Shown: positions 35,185 through 44,559, numbered from the stretch's first letter. The stretch is DNA of 64,000 nucleotides from Paenibacillus sp. (GCA_023512345.1 JAILZT010000005.1:287243-351242); one strand, 5' to 3'. Notes: generated from the sequence alone by a model not told the origin. Made by a program: numbers and translations.

Positions 35185-35559
35185 TTACTGTCTAATTACA
35201 AGGACGTCTTGAGGAGGTCTAGCCGTGTTTTGAATTTGGGAAATTTCCAAATTCGTAAGGTTTCGTCCTACCAAAATAAATGAAGATGTGACGTTGTTAA
35301 AATTCAAATTACCTAAGTCCGCCACGCTTTGACTGCCACGAAATACCCGGAATGAGCCTTGAAAATTAATTCGTGAAAAGAGTACTAGTGTTACTTCAGA
35401 GCTCTGCACAACATTTCTGAGTCGGAAGCTCGAAAGAACGTTATTGAACCGGAACGCTCCTAAATCACGAACTGCTACTCCTCCACGTCTAAAAAGTATT
35501 CGACGAACGGAAAACGAGGTGCCAGACCAAAGCGCAAGACGTACATCACTATTTGCCAT
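35185..35559 (-). CDS. Beta/gamma-crystallin-like two-motif protein
   Basis: The 124-residue protein consists of two similar halves. Half 1 (about 5-48) reads VRLALWSGTSFSVRRILFR then DLGAFRFNNVLSSFRL; half 2 (about 55-98) reads VTLVLFSRINFQGSFRVFR then DLGNLNFNNVTSSFIL. Each half has the F-x-G-x/F-x-V-F-R and N-N-x-x-S-S pattern of a beta/gamma-crystallin Greek key, where N/D-N/D-x-x-S/T-S binds calcium. No signal peptide is present. A 25-residue tail with a Pro-rich end follows. The ATG has AAGGAGTG upstream. The role may be a calcium-binding spore or stress protein; that is inference. Confidence 0.65.
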   Translation of the reverse strand: MANSDVRLALWSGTSFSVRRILFRRGGVAVRDLGAFRFNNVLSSFRLRNVVQSSEVTLVLFSRINFQGSFRVFRGSQSVADLGNLNFNNVTSSFILVGRNLTNLEISQIQNTARPPQDVLVIRQ

Positions 35560-35771
35560 TTATATCACTCCTTTTCTGAGGTTAATATATTCTATTCCAA
35601 CTATAAAGAATGGTATAAGACAAATAGTGCGGTGAAAGAGTTTGATTTTAGAGTTTTATTCGCTTTACAAATTACAGTTTATGGTTTATTTTAACATTAA
35701 GCGAAAGTTAAATCTTGCCGAAGTTCATTCAATATTTAGTTTTGATGTCAAAACACAACATGGAGGACATT

Positions 35772-36881
35772 ATGGAAGATATGTTAAATAAGACATTACT
35801 GACTAATATTCATTTTGCTTACAATGAAGCTATAGAATTTATTGTGACTATGGGAATGCTTGCTTGTGAAGGACAATTAATCGCAATGGCCGAGGATTAC
35901 AAAATTGAGCTAGACCCCCTAGCAGCATCCATTCATGAAGATGCACGCGCACGTTTGTCACCTCATTCTTACCGGGAGCTCCAGTTTTTTTTCGGCTATA
36001 ACTTCTTTCATAAAGCATTGGATTTCGTATTCTATAAATCTATTTGTTCTTATTCCGAACTTCAATCCGCTGAAGCATGGATAAACCTGCTTGAAAAGAG
36101 ACCCGCTGCAGAGGCGGTCGCAGAAATGGTCTATGGTGTTTATCACGATAAATTGGATGAGCTACTTGGAGGAAAGGATTGGGAGATTGTCAAAAAGGAT
36201 GTAAGCTTGCTGGCTGAATTAGTGTCAAAGACCAAACCTCAGCCCGAAGTTATTGAAGCGCATGGGCCATTGCTGGAATGTCTGTCGCATCCAGAAGAAA
36301 CCAAACTTCGATATATGCAGCTTTTACGTCAATTCTATAAGGATGTATTTGTGTTCTGGAAAGATTCACTAAGATCTGAGTCTGAACTAGCAACACCGCG
36401 TTATAAAGAACTTTTTCTTGCGAACCCCGAGCGATTTATTCGTGATATTAACAAAAATGAGCCTGCCCTTTATGACTTTCCTACTACCTTTCATATCAGC
36501 TTCATCTCTCAGATAGGGAATCATTTTCTCTCCTTTTACACTGAAGCCCCGCGCGTCGGATGGGTGATCTTTGGTATATATAACGACCGCGCATTTGGAC
36601 CTGCCGCTGAGCGAGAGAAAGCAGAGCTTTTCTTAAAGGCATTCTCGGATAAAAGACGTCTAGACTTCTTGCTGCTATTAAGGCACCGTCCCCACTATGG
36701 TCAAGAAATTGCAGCCTCACTGGGTATTACACCCGCAGCAGTAAATTACCATGCCAACTTCTTATTTTTCTTAGACCTTATTGAATTAAAGAGGGAGGAT
36801 CATCGATTATATTATCATCTTCACATTGATAAATTACGTGAACTGCTAGCCATTACCACCAAAGTCATGCTGGATGAATAA
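35772..36881 (+). CDS. ArsR-type regulator with large N-terminal domain
   Basis: The 369-residue protein ends in an ArsR winged helix (AFSDKRRLDFLLLLRHRPHYG then GQEIAASLGITPAAVNYHANF and IELKREDHRLYYHL). The preceding 270 residues are a helical region with no recognised ligand-binding family, as in the Bacillus-type ArsR proteins that stand before ABC exporters. The ATG at 35772 has GGAGG at 5 bases; the upstream frame (35715) lacks a site. It is followed by the two ABC half-transporters in the same direction, so it probably controls them. Confidence 0.8.
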   Translation: MEDMLNKTLLTNIHFAYNEAIEFIVTMGMLACEGQLIAMAEDYKIELDPLAASIHEDARARLSPHSYRELQFFFGYNFFHKALDFVFYKSICSYSELQSAEAWINLLEKRPAAEAVAEMVYGVYHDKLDELLGGKDWEIVKKDVSLLAELVSKTKPQPEVIEAHGPLLECLSHPEETKLRYMQLLRQFYKDVFVFWKDSLRSESELATPRYKELFLANPERFIRDINKNEPALYDFPTTFHISFISQIGNHFLSFYTEAPRVGWVIFGIYNDRAFGPAAEREKAELFLKAFSDKRRLDFLLLLRHRPHYGQEIAASLGITPAAVNYHANFLFFLDLIELKREDHRLYYHLHIDKLRELLAITTKVMLDE

Positions 36882-36937
36882 CACTCATACTTTAAGTGAA
36901 TCAGAGTATTTTTGCTGTTAATCGGGGAGGGTCTCAT

Positions 36938-38725
36938 TTGAATGGATCAACGAATACAGAAGCGATTTCAAACACGTTCAGACGCTTATTAAAACTTGGA
37001 AAACCCTATTTAGATTGGTACCTTGTGTTATGTATCATAGCGGCGGTATTATCACTTGCATCAGTTGCCCTGGCTGAATCCTTGCGGCGAATCATCAATG
37101 CAGCTACGAATCATGACATGTCCAGCTTGGAATCCGGTGTGATATTTGCCTTAGTTATCGTTGTAGTGGACGCTCTAGGTAATTTCCTGAAGTCTTATTT
37201 ATCAGGTGTTCTTGAGGTCAAATCCACTTCCAAGCTTCAGGTATCTCTGCTAGCTCGATTATTAAACGTACAAATGAAAGATTTAGACCGTTATCATTCT
37301 GCCGATCTCATCAGTCGGATTAATGACTCTTCCCCTGCTGCTCAACAAGGTATTAACCAAAAGAGTATTGAGATTTTTAGTAATCTAATGCAAATAGCAT
37401 TCCTCCTTACCTATTTACTATCTCTTCAATATATTTTGACCTTGGGAACTATAATTATTTGCTCCTTAGTCCCTCTCGTGATGCTTCCCTTTACCTCCCG
37501 CCTCCGTTCTATGCATACGCAAAGACAGCAAGTTGAAACCGCACAACAAATGTTCATTCAAGATACAGTGCAGGGTGCAGAGGTCGTGCGCGCCTTCTCC
37601 CTAGCTCCCAAGCTGCATATTCAGTTTACTGACCGGGTAAAGCAATACCTTAACATTCATATCCCTGTCTCACGAATAGAAGCAGTTGGTTATAACATGC
37701 CTCTTGCCGTTATACTGGGTGGTTTGTTGTACGTCCTGTCCTTTGGAGGGTATCTAGTCATTGAGGGGCGGCTGGATGTAGGAGCGGTAGCCGCGTTTCT
37801 AATCTGCTTCGAGCAAATTACGAATCCAGTATCGAAGCTTGCTAATCTATGGACGGAAATGCAATCCTCCTTGGCACAAGGCAAACGATTATTTGAGGTT
37901 TTTGATTTACAAGCAGAAAGTGCAGGTGCAAGCCGTAAAACTAATGCGAACAATCATGATCCTGAACAACCTATCTCTTTTAAGAATGTAAGCTTCTGTT
38001 ATGAGAATGATCAAGTACTAAAAAACGTTGATTTTACAATTGAAACCGGTAAAGTAACCGCATTTGCAGGTCCAAGCGGCAGCGGGAAAAGCACCGTACT
38101 GAATTTAATCCTCGCTGCTTATGAACCAAACGAAGGTTCTATTCTTTGTGGTGATCTCCCGTTAAGCAACATCCCGCCTCGTGTATGGCGAAATCATATT
38201 GCTTATGTTTCCCAAGAGCCTTATCTTTTCTCTGGAACCCTTTATGAGAATATTGCCTGGGGAAATCCAGATGCCACCTATGAGGACATTATTGTAGCCG
38301 CTGAGCGTTCCGGCAGCCACGATTTTATCATGAGAACCCCCCAGCAGTATGAGACCCTTATCGGTGAACGAGGTGTTACCTTATCTGGAGGCGAGCGACA
38401 GCGTCTTTCTATAGCCAGAGCGTTTGTCCGAGAGCCCAAGCTTTTGCTCCTCGATGAACCTACGGCAGCACTTGATAGCCACAATGAGGAGATTGTCCAA
38501 CGAGCGCTGCAAGAACTCATGCATAATCGAACAACCGTAGTGATCGCCCACAGACTTTCCACCATCAGAAATGCGGATCATATCTATTACATGGAAGCCG
38601 GTTCAATTGTTGAAGAGGGAACGCATCTAGAATTAATGGCGTTGGAAGGTAAATACTTCAACATGGTGGAGACAACCACTAAGAAAGGTAAGCATTCTAC
38701 CGAAGTCGGGGAGGAAGAGGAATGA
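36938..38725 (+). CDS. ABC exporter half-transporter, subunit 1
   Basis: The 595-residue protein has six membrane helices (residues about 25-310) and a C-terminal nucleotide-binding domain: Walker A FAGPSGSGKSTVLN, signature VTLSGGERQRLS, Walker B LLLLDEPTAALD, and the switch His in VVIAHRLSTI. It is the first half of a heterodimeric exporter such as BmrC/YheI. The TTG at 36938 follows GGGGAGGG; the GTG at 36896 has none. Its stop overlaps the second subunit's ATG (ATGA), so the two are made in equal amounts. Confidence 0.9.
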   Translation: MNGSTNTEAISNTFRRLLKLGKPYLDWYLVLCIIAAVLSLASVALAESLRRIINAATNHDMSSLESGVIFALVIVVVDALGNFLKSYLSGVLEVKSTSKLQVSLLARLLNVQMKDLDRYHSADLISRINDSSPAAQQGINQKSIEIFSNLMQIAFLLTYLLSLQYILTLGTIIICSLVPLVMLPFTSRLRSMHTQRQQVETAQQMFIQDTVQGAEVVRAFSLAPKLHIQFTDRVKQYLNIHIPVSRIEAVGYNMPLAVILGGLLYVLSFGGYLVIEGRLDVGAVAAFLICFEQITNPVSKLANLWTEMQSSLAQGKRLFEVFDLQAESAGASRKTNANNHDPEQPISFKNVSFCYENDQVLKNVDFTIETGKVTAFAGPSGSGKSTVLNLILAAYEPNEGSILCGDLPLSNIPPRVWRNHIAYVSQEPYLFSGTLYENIAWGNPDATYEDIIVAAERSGSHDFIMRTPQQYETLIGERGVTLSGGERQRLSIARAFVREPKLLLLDEPTAALDSHNEEIVQRALQELMHNRTTVVIAHRLSTIRNADHIYYMEAGSIVEEGTHLELMALEGKYFNMVETTTKKGKHSTEVGEEEE

Positions 38726-40548
38726 ACGTTAAAAGTTCTAATGATCTTAAGCTAGGGGTTGTTTTTCGACGCTTAATGTCTTATTCCACACCTTATCGTA
38801 TAGGGTTCATTGCAGCTATACTTCTTCTCTCTGCGAGGCTTGTACTGGACATAGGTTTTGCTGTCATTCAGCAATTGTTCATTGATACGATCAATAGCTC
38901 CAATATAACTTCTCTTACACGTGTAACAGTCATTTGTGCCATTGTATGTACCTTTATCATTTTCTGTCTCATGCTGCAGCATTACTTCCGTTTCACGATA
39001 CAGAGTCGAATGGCATGGGATCTTCGCACGAAGCTTTTTAACAAAAGTCATCGGATTCCTTTCCGTTACCTCCAATCTATGCATTCGGGTGATTTGACCT
39101 CACGTAATAATAAAGATGCCGGAATGGCCATCGGCATGGTCAACAGCATTGTATATGATTTGGGGTATAATCTTCTTCTATGTTTAGTCTCCTTTATTTA
39201 TCTTGCAAATATGGATGTCTGGATCGCACTTCTAGCGCTTGGATCGGGACCCATTGTGTTTCTTTCAGGCCGTTTCTTCGATCGCAGACTACGGAAATTA
39301 TCTACTGCAATCTATAAAAAGGAAGCGGAGTTGCGTGGGATTTTACAAGAAACCCTGCAAGGGATGAAAATAGTTCGAGCCTTCTCCTTGGAAGAAACCC
39401 TCTTGAAAAAATATGCCGTAGAACGAGAAAAATTAGGCCGATTGCAAAGGCATAGATCACTTCTGAATGGCCTCCTATGGCAATCTTCCGCATTTATCAA
39501 CAATCTAGTAATGGTCACCTGCGCTGCTCTCATTGCTTTATCCGCAATGAGAGGCGGAACAAGTGCTGGTGAAGTACTCGCCTTTATCATTCTGATGGGA
39601 CGTGTTCAGTGGCCATTTGTTCATATGTCCCAAACCTGGGGTGGGGTACAAGAAGCTTTAGGTGCGGCTGACCGTGTATTTGAAATACTCGATGCACCTA
39701 ACGAAGGAACAAATCATCATTCACTTGAACCAAATTCATCTCCTGTAGTTACAGATGAGGTTGCTGCGCTAAGAATTCAGAATGTTCATTATAACTATAC
39801 TAGCTTGAGTGATAACGAATCCCCACTGTTTGCTGGGGTTAATCTGAATATTCAACATGGAGAAACGATTGCTGTAGTGGGACCGAGTGGTGCGGGCAAG
39901 ACGACACTTGTTCGATTATGTTGTGGACTCTATGAGCCCGATGCAGGCAGTATCTCTGTGTATGGGAAGTCAATCCATGAACAGCTTGAAGAAACGCGAG
40001 CCCTGATTACCTATGTGCCCCAGACCCCTTATTTGTTCTCTGGAACCGTTAGGGACAATATCGCTTTTAGCTCAAGTTCAGCAAGTGAAGAAGAAATTCA
40101 GGAAGCAGCCCGCTTGGCAGGCGCTGACGAGTTCATTGTTAAAATGCCTAATGGATACGACACGGTCTTAGGTGAGCATGGTTCAACTATATCTGGAGGA
40201 CAAAGACAACGTATAGCTATAGCAAGAGCCTTCCTACGGAACGCACCACTCCTACTTCTGGATGAAGCTACCTCCGCATTAGATAACGAATCTGAGCATT
40301 TGGTTCAGCAATCACTTGATTTATTAATGAAGAACCGAACAACATTAGTTATTGCCCACAGACTTTCTACCGTACGAGAAGCTTCCAGAATTATTGTATT
40401 GGATCAAGGCACTATTGTTGAGGAAGGTACACATGACTCTTTGTTAGAAAAGAATGGCCTCTATGCTGATTTATATAATATCCAATTTAAAGCATCAGAA
40501 GCGGAAGCCCTAGAAGTAGATGAATTAAGAGCCACACTTCCTGCATAA
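38722..40548 (+). CDS. ABC exporter half-transporter, subunit 2
   Basis: The 608-residue protein has the same architecture: six membrane helices (about 20-310), Walker A VVGPSGAGKTTLVRL, signature STISGGQRQRIA, Walker B LLLLDEATSALD, and VIAHRLSTV. Both subunits keep the catalytic Glu after Walker B and a regular signature, whereas known Gram-positive heterodimers such as BmrCD or LmrCD carry one degenerate site. With the ArsR regulator this suggests inducible drug or lipid export. It overlaps the first subunit by 4 bases. Confidence 0.9.
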   Translation: MNVKSSNDLKLGVVFRRLMSYSTPYRIGFIAAILLLSARLVLDIGFAVIQQLFIDTINSSNITSLTRVTVICAIVCTFIIFCLMLQHYFRFTIQSRMAWDLRTKLFNKSHRIPFRYLQSMHSGDLTSRNNKDAGMAIGMVNSIVYDLGYNLLLCLVSFIYLANMDVWIALLALGSGPIVFLSGRFFDRRLRKLSTAIYKKEAELRGILQETLQGMKIVRAFSLEETLLKKYAVEREKLGRLQRHRSLLNGLLWQSSAFINNLVMVTCAALIALSAMRGGTSAGEVLAFIILMGRVQWPFVHMSQTWGGVQEALGAADRVFEILDAPNEGTNHHSLEPNSSPVVTDEVAALRIQNVHYNYTSLSDNESPLFAGVNLNIQHGETIAVVGPSGAGKTTLVRLCCGLYEPDAGSISVYGKSIHEQLEETRALITYVPQTPYLFSGTVRDNIAFSSSSASEEEIQEAARLAGADEFIVKMPNGYDTVLGEHGSTISGGQRQRIAIARAFLRNAPLLLLDEATSALDNESEHLVQQSLDLLMKNRTTLVIAHRLSTVREASRIIVLDQGTIVEEGTHDSLLEKNGLYADLYNIQFKASEAEALEVDELRATLPA

Positions 40549-40638
40549 TTATTGTGGGTGATTTGGCTGCAATAATATACTATAAGCATTCAAGTTAAAG
40601 GGTGTATATTCATGTGACTACTTCAACAGGAGGTCATC

Positions 40639-41220
40639 ATGAATTTAACATCCTTTTTCATCTATTGTGTTGTTGTTACATTTACACCTGGGCCTACCAA
40701 TATTGTTATTTTATCTTCCGTACATCATTCTGGTGCAAAAAAAACAATGGAATATGTAGGAGGAGCTACGATTGCTTTTGGCTTGCTTCTTGCTGCTTCA
40801 ACTATACTAAACCAGATTCTTGCCGAGATTATTCCGAGTCTATTGAGCATCATGCAGATCATAGGCAGTTTATATATGCTCTACCTTGCTTATCAGATCT
40901 ATAAGATGGGTTCAACGGAAGCCCAACATAAACAATCAGCCAATTTTGTCTCAGGATTGTTAATGCAATTTGTGAATCCTAAGGTTCTATTGTTTACGCT
41001 AACCGTTATACCCAGCTATGTTATGCCCTACTATACTACTTCACTTGCGTCATTCCTGTTTGTTATAATCATTACTGTCATCGGATTTTTAGCCTTCTCG
41101 ACTTGGGTGGTTTTTGGAGCTGTTTTCAAAAAATTTCTACAAAACCATCAAAAAGTGATAAATACTTTGATGGCACTTTTTTTAGTATACTCCGCAATAA
41201 TGGTATCGGGATTTCTATAG
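40639..41220 (+). CDS. LysE/RhtB-family amino acid exporter
   Basis: The 193-residue protein has five or six membrane helices. It shows the LysE opening YCVVVTFTPGPTNIVILSS, the GGATIAFGLLLAAS helix, MLYLAYQIYKMGS, and FVSGLLMQFVNPKVLLFTLT, which are the family landmarks. It exports amino acids or their derivatives by proton exchange. The ATG has AGGAGG 6 bases upstream. The AraC gene follows at a 19-base gap to the chosen start, so the pair is an exporter with its regulator, as at 33.3-35.1 kb. Confidence 0.9.
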   Translation: MNLTSFFIYCVVVTFTPGPTNIVILSSVHHSGAKKTMEYVGGATIAFGLLLAASTILNQILAEIIPSLLSIMQIIGSLYMLYLAYQIYKMGSTEAQHKQSANFVSGLLMQFVNPKVLLFTLTVIPSYVMPYYTTSLASFLFVIIITVIGFLAFSTWVVFGAVFKKFLQNHQKVINTLMALFLVYSAIMVSGFL

Positions 41221-41239
41221 AGAGTTGGAGGTGGAGAGC

Positions 41240-42016
41240 GTGGAGAAATTCAACTATAAAAAATCGGCAGATATTCTGTCTTTATCGGCAAGATTTACTG
41301 ATTTTTCATATAAAAAGCATTGCCACGAGGAATATGCAGTCGGCGTAACCCTCCGCGGTATCCAGCAATATAACTTGGACGGTAGTTTACAGTCATCCCA
41401 TAAAAATGGCGTAATGCTGTTTAATCCCGAGCAGTCACATGACGGAAGTTCTTATGGTAAGGCAGGAATTGATTATGTAATGCTCTATATCCATCCTGCC
41501 CTATTTTTAGAGATTTCGGAAAAGAAGGAATTAGTGCGATTCACCACCCCCATTGTTTACGATGCAAAACTAGCTCAAAGTATATTATCTCTAAGTCATT
41601 CCATTCAGAACGGGAAAGAAGAATCTCTGTCCAGTGAGCTGCTTTTAACTCTAATCGACCTTGTTTCCAATACAGAAATAGATATAACCTATAGAAAAAA
41701 TAATGAACTAGTTCAAAAAACAAAGGAAATGATGTTCGGCAATATAGACCATGTGCTAAAGCTTGACGATCTCAGTAAAGAGTTTGATTTGTCAAAATAC
41801 CAGTTTATCCGAGAGTTCAAAAGACACACAGGAATATCGCCTTATCAGTTTTTTTTGAATTGCAAAGTAGAACATGCCAAACAGTCCATTGAGCGAAGCA
41901 AGGATGTCTATTTGGCCGTAGCAGAATGCGGCTTCGTAGATCTAACACACCTGAACAGGCATTTTAAAAGTGTGTTCGGCATAACTGCATATGAATACAT
42001 GTCTCAGCTCAATTAA
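41240..42016 (+). CDS. AraC-family regulator of the LysE exporter
   Basis: The 258-residue protein has a cupin-type sensor domain (KKHCHEEYAVGVTLRGIQQY, NGVMLFNPEQSHDG) and a C-terminal double helix-turn-helix (LDDLSKEFDLSKYQFIREFK and LAVAECGFVDLTHLNRHFK, then FGITAYEYMS). This domain layout is the usual one for regulators of LysE-type exporters. The GTG at 41240 is chosen because GGAGGTG stands before it, while the TTG at 41225 coincides with that site. The last block before the dispersed repeat array. Confidence 0.87.
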   Translation: MEKFNYKKSADILSLSARFTDFSYKKHCHEEYAVGVTLRGIQQYNLDGSLQSSHKNGVMLFNPEQSHDGSSYGKAGIDYVMLYIHPALFLEISEKKELVRFTTPIVYDAKLAQSILSLSHSIQNGKEESLSSELLLTLIDLVSNTEIDITYRKNNELVQKTKEMMFGNIDHVLKLDDLSKEFDLSKYQFIREFKRHTGISPYQFFLNCKVEHAKQSIERSKDVYLAVAECGFVDLTHLNRHFKSVFGITAYEYMSQLN

Positions 42017-42052
42017 GCTGCCAACTAAGGGTTGGCGAAATACCCTATACCT

Positions 42053-42240
42053 CTATGCGGACTGTAAAGCCGCTATTTAATCCTTAAAGGGTTATGCGAA
42101 TCCTATGCGGACTCAGGAGACGCTATTCAATCAAAAACAGCTCCTTTTAGGAAGAAAAGGGCTCAATAGCGTCACTGGAGTCCGTATAAATTCCTGATCG
42201 TCCGGTTTTGCTCAAATAAGGTCTTCTCTGTCCGCATACG
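42053..42240. repeat. Array of four short repeats, two direct and two inverted
   Basis: Copies A (42053-42083) and B (42103-42132) read CTATGCGGACT...GCTATTTAATC and CTATGCGGACTCAGGAGACG...; copies C (42161-42188) and D (42210-42240) are on the other strand. Each is about 28-31 bases with the shared core TATRCGGACN and a GCTATTTRA-type end. The two halves can fold on each other into a long hairpin. The 246-base interval holds no gene. Confidence 0.7.
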
Positions 42241-42262
42241 CACGGGTTCTCCTAGTGATAGA

Positions 42263-42496
42263 TCATTCAGCTTTGCTTATCACGGGTTGAAGTTCAAGCG
42301 ATTCTTTTTTATCATTCCAGTAAACCTGCAATTGAACTATAGAATCTTGTGCTGCCAAAACCCCATTACCTCCAGAACTCCCTGTTCTAATAATCTCCGA
42401 TTCTATTTCGGCATTTGACATCGTCCCACTGCCATCTCCGCCACCTTGTGTTTGAAATGCATACTTAAATTCTCCTGTGAGTGGTTCCTGTTTCAT
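42263..42496 (-). pseudogene. Probable remnant of a larger gene
   Basis: The frame encodes 77 residues (KYAFQTQGGGDGSGTM, IRTGSSGGNGVLAAQDSIVQ, LQPVISKAE) from an ATG without a ribosome site. Upstream it stays open through DNHTSRLLLKYLG, which reads as coding, to a TAG at 42544. It therefore looks like the 3' part of a larger gene whose front has been lost. The function cannot be assigned. Confidence 0.4.
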
Positions 42497-42604
42497 CCCT
42501 AAATATTTTAATAAAAGTCTCGATGTATGGTTATCTGTATCCTATAATGCCGAATATTTCCTTCAATATCACCACACTCCGAATCGCATTAATCTTTGTG
42601 CATG

Positions 42605-43396
42605 TTACTTTGGCGTAATCAACAAGTTTGTATTAGAGTCTATTTGGCTATTCGTCTTTTTCCTTTTCAATAATACAAAGACCAAATAGGCCCCATATGC
42701 CAAATATAAAATATTCAAAATAGATACAGCCAATATTTCTTTATCAATGACATTAGTACTCGTCATTTGAGCAAGCGCATCAAACATAAAATGAAACACA
42801 ATCAAAGGGATAATATTGTAGGTCGTTTCTATAAGCAGAGCAAGAATAAGGCCGACTAGAAAGGCATTCATTACCTGGAGCAAGGTATGTATAAGATCAT
42901 TTCCATTTAGCGCATTTGCCATATGTAGAATACCGAAGAAGATCGAAGAAAAAACGATGTAAAATACAGGCCCTTTGGATTGCAGTCTTTCTCTAATAAT
43001 CCCTCTAAAAATGGATTCCTCAGTATAGCCAACAATTAGGGAGAAAATGATGATAAGTATGATTTTAGGTGCAGTAAGTTCTAAGTTGAAACCGCCTATT
43101 ATTGGCTGAACCAATACTATAACTAGTAAGGGAATATAATAAAGCGATACCTTCTCTTTACCGAGATCCAACTTATTAAATCCAAAAATCTTGAGTGAAT
43201 GATCCCTTTTTTTCATGTACACCGTAACAATTACAGCCATGATCAAAAACCCACAAGCTTGAGCAACCATCATTCCTGTGTCTTCTAACTCCATTATAGT
43301 CGCGACTGCGGATCCCATTGCGACCAATAACGTCAGTACTATTCCAAGCATTAATGAAAATAAAATCGGATGTCCTTTGGATACATTTTCTCTCAT
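42605..43396 (-). CDS. CPBP-family intramembrane protease
   Basis: The 263-residue protein has about eight membrane helices and the three CPBP (Abi) motifs: EESIFRGIIRERL (EExxxR), FFGILHMANAL (His), and FHFMFDAL (HxxxD/N). These proteins are intramembrane glutamic-type proteases, similar to Rce1, and often provide immunity to bacteriocins. The ATG at 43396 follows GAGGAG; the opening at 43483 lacks a site. It is followed by no close gene in the same direction, and the 43.5-44.0 kb gene lies upstream of it with 100 bases between. Confidence 0.85.
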   Translation of the reverse strand: MRENVSKGHPILFSLMLGIVLTLLVAMGSAVATIMELEDTGMMVAQACGFLIMAVIVTVYMKKRDHSLKIFGFNKLDLGKEKVSLYYIPLLVIVLVQPIIGGFNLELTAPKIILIIIFSLIVGYTEESIFRGIIRERLQSKGPVFYIVFSSIFFGILHMANALNGNDLIHTLLQVMNAFLVGLILALLIETTYNIIPLIVFHFMFDALAQMTSTNVIDKEILAVSILNILYLAYGAYLVFVLLKRKKTNSQIDSNTNLLITPK

Positions 43397-43495
43397 CAAT
43401 TTCTCTCCTCTAATCATTTTCTTATATTCCAGTAATTCCCTCCCGTAAATCATATCACTCTGTTCATTCACTTCGCAAGACACTTATGATTAGTA

Positions 43496-43966
43496 TTAAA
43501 TCCATCTCTGAAACCGCTTATTGGCTACTTTTATTTGATTTTGCTCTGCCCAGATCGTTAAATCCTTAATCCCCTGATCTTCTTTTTCGAGAAATCTGAA
43601 ACATAACTTGTAAGGTACCATGATGTTCCCTTTGGGTCTAATTCCAATTACGGGTCGGAAGTATCCCTTGATGAAAATGGTTTTTATTGTTTTTGCATCT
43701 ATGATCTTGTTATTCATTATAATGTTCTCAGGTCTTATTTGAATTTCAATAACCCTTCTGAAGGTAAATAACCTATAGATTAGGTTACCCAAAATAATTA
43801 GCCAGAAAATAATTAATCCATATCTTAACAAGACTAATATGGGGCTCTCACTCGTTAATTTGTTTCCGATAATCGTATACATGTTGATCCCCATAACCAG
43901 ACTTAAGGATATCAACAACGATAACTCCGAAGGATGCCTAACTCTATAAACTCCTCTATTTTCCAT
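43496..43966 (-). CDS. Two-helix membrane protein of unknown function
   Basis: The 156-residue protein has two membrane helices (about 14-34 and 45-68) and a C-terminal cytosolic beta-rich domain: VIEIQIRPENIIMNNKIIDA then IKTIFIKGYFRPVIGIRPKG, which resembles a bacterial PH-like or YcxB-like fold. The ATG at 43966 follows GAGGGGG by 8 bases. It lies upstream of the CPBP gene in the same direction and may be co-transcribed. The function is unknown. Confidence 0.65.
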   Translation of the reverse strand: MENRGVYRVRHPSELSLLISLSLVMGINMYTIIGNKLTSESPILVLLRYGLIIFWLIILGNLIYRLFTFRRVIEIQIRPENIIMNNKIIDAKTIKTIFIKGYFRPVIGIRPKGNIMVPYKLCFRFLEKEDQGIKDLTIWAEQNQIKVANKRFQRWI

Positions 43967-44043
43967 TTTAACATCCCCCTCATTTTCAAAATAATCCCAA
44001 TTATTTAGACGACTTATTTGCAAATAAGTTTCACATGAACTGC

Positions 44044-44080
44044 AAAAAGACCGTTTCCTCTAAGTTACCGAGAAACGGTC
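44044..44080 (-). terminator. Terminator of the TetR-ABC operon
   Basis: GACCGTTTC and GAAACGGTC (9 bp) with a partly paired loop, followed on the minus strand by TTTTT. It lies 63 bases past the lipoprotein gene. The stem sequence is the same as that at 48465-48496. Confidence 0.8.
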
Positions 44081-44142
44081 AGACATCTTAAGCCTATGAT
44101 AACATCAGTAAATAATGCACATCACATTTGGAATATCTAGTT

Positions 44143-44559
44143 TTATTGATAAATAAGAGTACTTAGTTCATTGTGAAACTCTTCCGGTATTGAATACCCT
44201 TTGCCACTATCCGCTGAATCCACTAGCAAACCTTTTATACCTTTATCAACTTCATTCGATATGTTCAATACGTATTTCTTTTGACTGCTATTTTCAAAAT
44301 ATATATACATGTAAAAATAAGCTCCATAATCGAGTTCACCTTGTATCTTGGTTGCCTTATTAATTGCTCTTGCAAACGTTTTGATGTCGTCAGCATCATT
44401 AAACGTTTTTTCAGTAAATAGCGTCTTCTCCCCCTGGTCTTTGCATATATCCACACATTCCACTTTAATACTTTGGATTTCATTTCCCCTTACCTTGTTG
44501 CAGCCAACAAGAACACCCACTAATAACATGAATAAGCCCACGCGAGCAAAAAGTTTCAC
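44143..44559 (-). CDS. Lipoprotein, last gene of the TetR-ABC operon
   Basis: The 138-residue product has a type II signal peptide with lipobox LVGC at about residues 17-20. The mature part has a small beta-rich domain: IQSIKVECVDICKDQGE with two cysteines, FNDADDIKTFARAINKATKI, and YFYMYIYFENSSQKKYVL. It starts at a GTG with GGAGGGG 5 bases upstream, 19 bases after the ATPase stop. It could be a partner of the ABC system, but no binding motif is visible. Confidence 0.7.
   Translation of the reverse strand: MKLFARVGLFMLLVGVLVGCNKVRGNEIQSIKVECVDICKDQGEKTLFTEKTFNDADDIKTFARAINKATKIQGELDYGAYFYMYIYFENSSQKKYVLNISNEVDKGIKGLLVDSADSGKGYSIPEEFHNELSTLIYQ

Noticed and set aside
40602..40904. Open frame overlapping the start of the LysE exporter
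   Set aside because: The LysE frame has AGGAGG and family motifs; this frame is rich in Tyr, Cys and Ser without any motif and is the +1 shadow.
42053..42240. Short repeats considered as a CRISPR array
   Set aside because: Copies differ in sequence, face both ways, are unevenly spaced, and no cas gene is near.
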